Origin: Prosopocoilus inquinatus
Taxonomy: Eukaryota; Arthropoda; Insecta; Coleoptera; Lucanidae
Reading direction: 5' to 3'
Length of the DNA stretch: 64,000 nucleotides
NCBI GenBank assembly: GCA_036172665.1
Contig: CM069871.1
Span: 8,928,001-8,992,000 of the forward strand
The notes beneath the pieces were generated by a model. It ran no database searches. It saw only the letters and a program-made list of their open reading frames with translations, and had not been told where the DNA came from. The stretch's first letter is position 1, and each line of letters begins with the position of its first letter. Below, piece after piece: positions 56,040 to 64,000 of this stretch. The position numbers and the translations under genes are program-made.

Positions 56040-57935
56040 CCATGTGCTTTCTTTGTTTCTTCATTTTTTTAACTACTTCTTTCCATTCTTCTCTGCTCTC
56101 GGCTTTCTCTTTCCATTTCTTTACTCTTACGCTTCTCAAATCCTCTTCGACTTTATCTTTCAATTAAGTTTAGGGCCTTCCCTTTCCCTTCTCTTAAATC
56201 CTTGACAACAAGAAAAAATTGTTCTTTGTTCTTTGCTAGGTTAATCCTCCTTCCTGCTTTTATGTGTATTTTCTTGACTTCGCTTCTTAAGTTCTCTTCA
56301 ATTTCATCTTTCAATCAAGTCTTGGGCCTTCCCTTTTCCTCCCCTTAAATACTTGGCAACACGAAATTATTATTTTTGTTCCCCCGTGTAATAAAAAGGT
56401 GGGTTAATCCCCGTGTGATTTATTCATTTTTCTTAACTACTTCTTTCCATTTTTCTCTGTTTTGGGCTTTCGCTTTTCATTCCTCGACTCTTATGCTTCT
56501 TAAGACCTCTTCAACTTCATCTTTCAATGGTGCTTTGGGCCTTCCTCTTTCTCTCTTATTACCACCTGGTTGTCGGCAGACTTCTAGATGACGTGACGTA
56601 CGAAAACTGCTAAATTATTAAATTAACTAAGGTTGTGTACCTTTCAATCTCATCAGAGTTCCTTATGTTTCGAAAAGTAGTTTGAACGGGAGCTAAGAGA
56701 GTTGTTTTACATCAAACCAGAAAGAAAATGCAATTATTTATTTTATTTCATAATTTCTCACAATTAAAAGTGAAGAGTATTAAAGCTAAAGGTGGCACTT
56801 AATGCAGTTTACCGAAAATCGATGATTCCTTAGAAATCTCAACCCCGATTGGAATGATTGCATTGATACCCCAGATCTAGTTGTCCATTTGTCTATGAGA
56901 GCAGCGGCAGTGGTCTTCCATGTATTCTGAATTCTGTAGGTTGTTACAATTAATTATTTTTTACTGTTGTGTGGCAGTCGTGTAGGCTTCCCTTTGTGCA
57001 CGTCTGTTTGGACGCTGCGGACTGTCACAGGGTCGTTGGACGCGCCCTCCTTTTTCCTCCCCTTAAATACTTGGCAACACGAAATTATTTTTTTTGTTCC
57101 CCAGTGTAATAAAAAGGTGGATTAATCCCCGTGTGATTTCTTCATTTTTCTTAACTACTTCTTTCCATTTTTCTCTGTTTTCGGCTTTCTTTTTCCATTT
57201 TTTGACACTTACGCTTCTTAAGACCTCTTCAACTTCATCTTTCAATGGTGCTTTGGGCCTTCCTCTTTCTCTTTTATCACCACCTGGTTGTCGGCAGACT
57301 TCTAGATGACGTGACGTACGAAAACTGCTAAGTTATTAAATTAACTAAGGTTGTGTACCTCTCAATCTCATCAGAGTTCCTTAGGTTTCGAGAAGTAGTT
57401 TGAACGGGAGCTAAGGGAGTTGTTTTACATCAAACCAGAAAGAAAATGCAATTATTTATTTTATTTCATAATTTCTCACAATTAAAAGTGAAGAGTATTA
57501 AAGTATTAAAATTAAGAATAAGATTCCTTAGAAATCTCAACCCCGATCGGAATGAATGAATTTATTCTGAATTCTGTGGGTTGTTACAATTAATTATTTT
57601 TTACTGTTGTGTGGCAGTCGTGTAGGCTTCCCTTTGTGCACGTCTGTTTGGACGCTGCGGACTGTCACAGGGTCGTTGGACGCGCCCTCCTTTTTCCTCC
57701 CCTTAAATACTTGGCAACACGAAATTATTTTTTTTGTTCCCCAGTGTAATAAAAAGGTGGATTAATCCCCGTGTGATTTCCTCAGTTTTTTTTAAATACT
57801 TCTTTCCATTTTTCCCTGTTTTCGGCTTTCTGTTTTCATTTCTTGACTCTTACGCTTCTTAAGACCTCTTCAACTTCATTTTTCAATGGTGCTTTGGGCC
57901 TTCCTATTTCTCTTTTATTACCACCTGGTTGCGAT
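56040..57935 (-). repeat. Tandemly arranged LINE 3' coding ends
   Basis: Three to five copies of one segment. On the minus strand they read GRPKAPLKDEVEEVLRS...VKKWKKKAENREKWKEVVKK, the GRP...W...A.dR..W pattern of the C-terminal tail of LINE reverse-transcriptase proteins. The best copies are at 56376-56591 and 57094-57309, with partial ones near 56050-56200, 56280-56340 and 57750-57930. Landmark CCCCTTAAATACTTGGCAAC repeats at about 56340, 57060 and 57699 (steps ~720 and ~640). No catalytic domain is present. Confidence 0.7.
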
Positions 57936-58261
57936 TTTTTATATTATTTATGTGTGTCACTATGTCATGGCCTTGATTTATTTCAATATTCCTCTTTCTT
58001 CTTATTTCATTTTTGCCTTCTCCGACTGTGCGTCCTACAATAACTCCCGCAATTTTCTTTCCAAAATTTTAACATATTTTGTTCTTTGTTTTTTTTTAAT
58101 ACCATCGACGTGGTCTCGTAGCCTAAGTGACTGATTGCAGTCTTCAATCGGTATAAAAGCTTTCTCACCAACGTATATTAAAAATACAAAAAAGAAATTA
58201 TTTCCACAAGTTTTAGGTGTTATTTATTGCTTATATAATAATTTATGATGCTCTTTATCTA

Positions 58262-58651
58262 CTAAAATAAACCCGATAAGTTAAAGGTGACCAAATGTTT
58301 ACTTTTGGATTTGGACATCAGATTACGAGTTGCAAATTTCGCGCAATTACCTACATGCATAAACGGGGTTAACCATTTAGAACGGCGGCTCATAAAACGA
58401 GAACTCAAAATAAAAAGAGAAAGTAACATTTGTCTGAGTTTATGCAGGGTTACGTAAGATTCCTCCGTGTCGAAATCCTCATACCTATGCGGTCTTAATT
58501 GTTTATTATCACAATATATCTGGGTCAAATCTTTGATAGATAAAAATAAAAAAATATCATCGGCGGAAATGCCGCAGTTTATGTAATTATCTTCGTAAAT
58601 TATTTCCAGTCTTAAGTAAAATATTCCAGCAGGAAGAAACGAACAGACCAC
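58262..58651 (-). CDS. Hypothetical 129-codon frame
   Basis: Starts near 58651 and ends at TAG 58262. Sequence such as SIKDLTQIYCDNKQLRPHRY and FDTEESYVTLHKLRQMLLSL is not low-complexity, so it may be a piece of a real or former gene, but I recognise no family and see no supporting splice sites. Confidence 0.2.
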   Translation of the reverse strand: MVCSFLPAGIFYLRLEIIYEDNYINCGISADDIFLFLSIKDLTQIYCDNKQLRPHRYEDFDTEESYVTLHKLRQMLLSLFILSSRFMSRRSKWLTPFMHVGNCAKFATRNLMSKSKSKHLVTFNLSGLF

Positions 58652-58850
58652 TTTCTGGTTGTTGCTACCGGTAACGTAAGAGGCTTACGTAAAATTGGTG
58701 TGCTTGTTCACTCTTATATTATGATTTTAATTAAATTTTCCGGCATATTTTACTGCTTTTAATAATAATCAAGAATACTGAACACGAGCTTCGAATTTCT
58801 AGACGTCCTTTAGTCGAGACAATCATTTAAGAATTATTATAGACCATCAA

Positions 58851-58990
58851 AAAGGCGTTTTCGATAATCGGAGCGGTATATATCGGTTAATCTATTCTCT
58901 CACTCTTACTTGCATTAAATGCATTCGTTCTACCTCACTTTTCTACTCCGGTCCATGTGCGCTCCAATTATCGTAAACGCCTAAAATTGG
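58851..58990. mobile_element. Foldback MITE
   Basis: AGGCGTTTTCGATAATCGGAGCG pairs with CGCTCCAATTATCGTAAACGCCT across ~90 bp. Non-coding. Confidence 0.7.
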
Positions 58991-58999
58991 ACGTTAGAA

Positions 59000-61400
59000 A
59001 AAAGAGTGTCTTCTTTTTGGATCGTTCGTGAAACTACTTATGCAACTCTAGAAGCTTGAAAAGTTTCCCATTTTTTTGACAAACTTCCTAATTACTCAAA
59101 AAATTACTCTTTGGTTTCTGGTCTTTGGGAAAAATTAGAAGCAAAGAATTATACAATGTTTTACGTTTTTATGTCATAGTATTTCATAACGTGCATATAT
59201 TTATTTATACACGTGTAATTGTTACTGCATAGCTTTCGCTGAATAACTTCTTACAAATATGTATTTGCACAATACGCTCTTTTGTGTTTGTGCTGTCGGA
59301 ATTTGTACATACGAGGATTTCGTTTTGCCGACTTCACTTTCTCATTCCTCACCTTAGAATAATGCAGTCAGTTAGTCATTAATGCAATTTCAAATACACT
59401 GCTGAACAAAATTCATGGACCACATAATAACAAAAACCAAAATTCCTTTAGGAAAATGTGATATAAAATAAAATTAAATTAAAATAGTCATATAATTTTT
59501 ATATTGTTACGAATTTGGGGGTTTATAAATTACAGTCATTAAATTTCAGAACACTTTAATCACAAGCTGTCGCTTTACACAATTAAGAACACAATAGTAA
59601 TGAGCTGCAACACTTGTCTATCAAATAACACTTACTTTACTTGTGTACTTTATATCATTCGAGGTATGAACACTTCGCTTGCTAAATTATGCTGCTCCAC
59701 TGGCGGGCCGGTATGGCTTTTATAGTAGATTCCTGTATTCTGGAAGTTACTAGAATCATCGTGAACCAACGAGAAATTGCGATAACATTCTGTAACGTAA
59801 GTTAGGGTGACTCGCGCCAGAAATAGATCCATTTGCGCGTCACTGCTATCAGTATTATAGTATAATTAGTAAGTCGAAGAAGAAAATTAATGATAATAAT
59901 AATGTAATTGAATTTCAAGGCTACTTTTATGACCTACCGCGAGAAAAAGATTTGTACTGAGGAAATTAACTTACATCACAGCCAGCAGCTTCAGTCATGA
60001 AGAGTGTGGATGTTAATTAAATGCGACAATAGAAGAGCGCCACCTAATCTTAACCGGAGATGAGAAGAGATCAAAGAAAATGGGAACGACTCAATTTATG
60101 CAACATCTTTAATAGCAACAACATGCTGCAGTCAAATAAATCGGGACAAAATGTATCGGGCGCTTAACGCCACAAAGTGTGTACAGTCCTTAATATTGCA
60201 ACCGACAAGTCAAACTATGGAATGTAATAAAGCCGAAGTGAGGAGCTCTTGCACAAATCGAGAACATCGTAACATCAGCACGAACCAACCGAGTATAAAA
60301 TGACATAAAGAAAGACCAGCGGCATTAAAGGTCAAGTGTGAACGCAATTTAATCTCTCCGTCGAAGTAACAACTCGCAAAGAACCGTAATTCTCATGATA
60401 TAGTCACGCACAAAATGACGATGTCGTCGCTCAAGGGTATTTTACGACACCGTCTCGTCTGGGCGCTTAGAGTAAATAATTTGGGTCAATCCCACAGAAA
60501 ATAAGTGTTGCATCTACGGACGATTGCAAAAGATGATGCAATTGTATCTAAAAATAGAAACTCTAGATGGTCCTGTTGCCGAGGAGGATATTTCGGGGGT
60601 TTATGGCCCACATATTTATTTTAATTTCAAGCGAGTGCAAAAATTGTTTGAGTTGCACCACATACAGCGAGAGACCATTTGTGTTATAAGAGGTTTTCTG
60701 GTTTGTTTTGCATTTCGCAGAAACTTATCAACTGGGCCTGAGTGATCAATTATGAGATTATGGAGATACGTAGGTTATGGAGGTGTTTATTGTTTGTAAC
60801 CGTCAATGTTATTTCTGAAAGGTATTCAAAAAAGCTCTAATTTAAGCCAAAGGAGAAGAAAATTGACAAATCTGACAGAGTTCAGCTCAGACTAAAAAAA
60901 TAATCCGAATTTTAAAAAAGCATTAATTAAAAAAACATAAAAGAGAAATCATTAATATGAAATATTAATGTGTCACGGATCTAAACACGCTTCCGCGCTT
61001 CTTGGCATTCTGCTGATGAGGTCTCGGATCTTTTGTTGTACCATCTGGTGGCATTTTTTGTTCAAAAAGTTTGTAACTGGTCGGTCCAAGTGATCCGGAA
61101 GGTTCTTAATTGGTATTGGATGTGGGCTTCTTATTGGCCACTTTGGATACTCAATATTTGCCTCGTTAAGGCAGTTGTTACAACTTTAACAACCTCTGGA
61201 CCAAAATTTCCAGCAAATGGTTGTATAGTCTCCATCAAACGAAACCAGACATATTGATCATTTTGTACGAGTAATTACCCTTACTACCAGAATCAACAAG
61301 GACGTGGTTAGCTTTCAGCGACCGCGATTAGGATGATCGCGACTGTACATACATAGGGGACAATATCATCCCTAAATCTTGCTGGCGTCCGCTGTCTACA
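59000..61400. other. Intergenic DNA, no confident gene
   Basis: Only short frames. One GCGCCACCT-type motif (60037). 60980-61260 is less AT-rich and might be transposon-derived, but no motif could be read in any frame. Confidence 0.4.
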
Positions 61401-61419
61401 ATAACTGACACTGTACGCC

Positions 61420-62050
61420 TATTCAAATTTATCCCACCCCATACCATCAAAGACCCTTAGGTCAAATTTCGCATCATCTCCTCGAATGTTGCATTGTATG
61501 TACACTCGGGTAATAAAGAAGTGTTGCCGAGGAGACATCTCTTTATTACCTGGCTGTACCTCATACCTTGGTCTGCCCAGGATGAAAACGTGACGATTGT
61601 TGTGGGAAAGGTGGAATTTGCTGTATCTCATACCCTGGTCTACCCAAAATAAAAATACGACGATGGTCATGGGAAAGGTGGAATCGGGACTCATCAGAAC
61701 ATGAAACCGAACCCCAATACCTTGCATTCCGTTTCTGGTGATTTATAAATTTCAAAAATTCCGAACGATTTCTTTATGTAATACCGTAAGGATTGGATGG
61801 GTTAAAGGTTTTCTGGCAATAAAATTAACTTTTTTACGCAATGCTGCCAGATGGTTGTCAAAATAAGGGTAGACTTCTAGAGCTGAGGAAATTGACTATC
61901 CACGTGACGCGTCAGCGTTAATGCAGCTTAGATTGGTGGAAGATCTGGTAGGTCTGTCTTTGAACCTCCTTCGTAGAGTTTTTGTCGATATTTTGTTTTC
62001 AGTAGCCAAGCGCAACTTATTTTTTAACTTGTGAGATCTTTGCTGGCAAT
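61420..62050 (-). pseudogene. Tc1-like transposase relic
   Basis: On the minus strand RNARYWGSVSCSDESRFHLS (around 61730-61672) followed by HDHRRIFILGRPGYEIQ matches the second catalytic-aspartate block of Tc1 transposases (...FSDESRF). The HLSH...FILGRP part is then repeated in another frame (about 61620-61540), so a ~70-bp internal duplication and frameshifts have destroyed the gene. Sequence up to 62050 has scattered similarity-like pieces with stops. Confidence 0.65.
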
Positions 62051-63249
62051 TGTGTCTTTTTGGCACCCTGTCTTCTTCTTCTTCTTCTTCTTCTGGTAAT
62101 ATTGCCAGTGGTTCTATGCCTTGGAGCAGCTCCTTGCAGCACAGGTTTGTTTGTGTTTATAATTCAATCAACTTCCTTCTCGAAGTATGGAACAATAGTA
62201 ATTTGAGCAGATGCCTTCAGACACCCGCGCTCTACTGCAGTGGCGTAACAAGAAGTCAATCCACCGGGTTGCAAAATTTTTATTGGTGCCTTTTAACAAG
62301 TAAAAAAGAGACGCCATTTTCTTCTAAATTCAAAAGCAATACCACTTTGTCGATACAGGTTTTGTTTCTTCTTGTGTTAATTCCTCCACCTTGAAGACCT
62401 TCGACGTCAAATTTGCAACAAATTCACCGCGTACCAAACAGACCTGAACTGCGAAACATGAAACCTGAATTTTAAAAAGTTTCGATCGTTATACGTATGG
62501 CGAACCAATCCGGGGATACACTGTATATGGAATACACAGTTTTCGTCGACTTTGGTTTTTTTTGATTGCAGCGAATCCCTCATGCATCCTCTGTGCAACT
62601 ACAGTTGTTCAAAAAGCGATCGCAAGATGTTGCTAGTTACTTAAAGTTTGTATTGTAAAACTTTTATTAAACTTGCTTTAACTAAATATCAAAGCAATGT
62701 TCACATTTTGGATATAACTTGCAGGATTGTTCGCTGCTGTCAAAATTAGTTTAAAGAAGTCAACTGTGGCGCAACGAGTAAGATTACGGTTCGATGATGC
62801 TGCAAAATGATCAAAAATGGGTTGCCAATAGAAATAAGTGCATTTTTTTTAGTTGCCTATTTGTAACACTGCAACAGGTTGTGTTTTATTGATTTATTTA
62901 CTTAACAGATGTTTGACGTAACGTTAAGACCCGACATGATAGTAGGTAAAGTGAAAGAAATTGAATTTAAAATAAAATATTTCGTTTTGTAAAGTTGCGA
63001 CCTCGTACACTTCGACAAATACCGTGCCTTAAAATGAATTCCTCATTAAAGTAGGCCGTGATTTTTTTATACTATTGGCAACACTTAATCCAGATTTTTT
63101 AATACTATTGGCATCACTTAATTCATACAAAGTGTCACAATTTGACATTTATTTAATTTAAATAATTGGGCGACTGTCAGTGCTACAAACATTTTGGCAG
63201 TGTGAAGTGATCTTAAAGCTAAGGTTTCTAAACGTCATTCAAAACACGC
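62050..63249. other. Intergenic DNA, no gene seen
   Basis: Contains a (TTC)n run (62071-62095) and direct repeats of TACTATTGGCAACACTTAAT / TACTATTGGCATCACTTAAT (63070 and 63101). No coding sequence was recognised. Confidence 0.45.
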
Positions 63250-63252
63250 TAA

Positions 63253-63422
63253 TGCTGGGTTTCCACACCTATGGCACACGGCATCCGGCATTCGAAATCC
63301 TCTTTGTGATTGGCTGAATTAAAATTCGTGAATGTTTCAACGTTCAGAAATTTTTAAACAACCAATCCCGAAGAGGATTTCGAATGCCGGATGCCGTATG
63401 GCAGAAGTACGGAAACCCAGTA
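63253..63422. mobile_element. 170-bp foldback MITE with TAA target duplication
   Basis: TGCTGGGTTTCC and GGAAACCCAGTA are inverted ends flanked by TAA (63250-63252 and 63423-63425). The inner arms GGCATCCGGCATTCGAAATC and GATTTCGAATGCCGGATGCC are perfectly complementary. A TAA/TTA duplication suggests a PIF/Harbinger-type mobiliser. Same family as 223-482. Confidence 0.88.
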
Positions 63423-63425
63423 TAA

Positions 63426-64000
63426 TTCCCACTATGGATATGTCAAATTTGACACTGTCAAATAAATTATAGATGAGATGAAGGTTTGATTTACACACAC
63501 ACACAAAGTTCGATTTTTTTTTGTAAACCCTTCAGGTCCTTAAATTTCACAAAATGTGATACGAAATTTTGGAATAATTTTGACATTCAATTGGAATTCG
63601 AATTTTAGAAACACTGACGACTTTATTCGCAATTTGAAATTCAGCAGCTGGCCATGATCGTGCAAATTATGAGAAAACTAGTTTTCAACAAAACTTTAAA
63701 CTTCTCGATTTCAAAGTGCAAGCGTCCAACGGGGCTGCCTTGCAACCCCTCTTGCTACGCCACTGCTCTACTGTGCCAGATCAATTAAAAATTTTACCTT
63801 CGACTCGCATTCTTTTGTTTGCATTTGTTTGTATAAAAACAATTGCATTGCCGTTATTATTAATTATTTCTTGGTATGCTAAACAAGATAATGTAGAAAT
63901 CGTCATCAGTCTGTGACATAATGTGAACTTTATTAAGTTACATGAAGTTTTCATAAAGCAATCATAATTTTTGTAAGTGGCCCATTAATTTGTCCAGATG
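63426..64000. other. Window end, no gene seen
   Basis: Contains a short (CA)n run at 63494-63505. The 66-codon + frame at 63716-63916 has no recognisable motif. Confidence 0.4.

Noticed and set aside
1..64000. CRISPR arrays, operons or ribosome-binding sites
   Set aside because: The repeats lack CRISPR repeat-spacer structure, and introns, tRNA promoter boxes and gene families show a eukaryotic genome.

Overview
The window is AT-rich nuclear DNA of an insect. The evidence is an ecdysone-20-hydroxylase-type P450 (CYP314A1/shade), a takeout/juvenile-hormone-binding-protein family gene, spliceosomal introns, a eukaryotic tRNA-Leu and dense foldback MITEs. A beetle seems plausible, but I cannot prove the order. 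Genes occupy under 10 % of the window; the rest is introns, degenerate tandem arrays, MITEs and dead transposons.

Layout. (1) 1-2.5 kb, + strand: the last two exons of a cadherin-like single-pass membrane protein. (2) 2.5-18.2 kb: repeats, including a ~1.5 kb duplicated block (5.2-6.7 and 12.6-14.1 kb), a pogo-like terminal-repeat candidate (9.4-13.2 kb) with three internal tandem arrays, and a striking series of AGATGGCG-type motifs every ~75-190 bp (14.4-16.2 kb) that reappears in inverse orientation at 17.0-17.8 kb. (3) 18.2-22.5 kb, + strand: CYP314A1-like P450, two main coding exons and possibly a small upstream exon. (4) 23.4-26.0 kb: dead LINE on the minus strand, interrupted by a TA-flanked MITE. 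(5) 27.5-28.6 kb: a 1,040-bp TA-flanked palindrome. (6) 32.3 kb: tRNA-Leu(AAG). (7) 36.2-36.4 kb: a candidate TATA promoter with a 10-codon first exon. (8) 42.48-53.92 kb, minus strand: a complete five-exon takeout/JHBP-domain gene of 250 residues, with a six-copy ~436-bp tandem array in its third intron. (9) 54-64 kb: tandem repeats, LINE 3' ends, a Tc1-like transposase relic and MITEs.

The two best-defined genes both belong to families linked to insect hormone biology: shade makes 20-hydroxyecdysone, and takeout/JHBP proteins are secreted carriers of hydrophobic ligands. They lie on opposite strands 20 kb apart, and nothing in the sequence shows co-regulation. Splice junctions were placed by eye from GT/AG signals, reading frame and family resemblance. 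No database search was possible.
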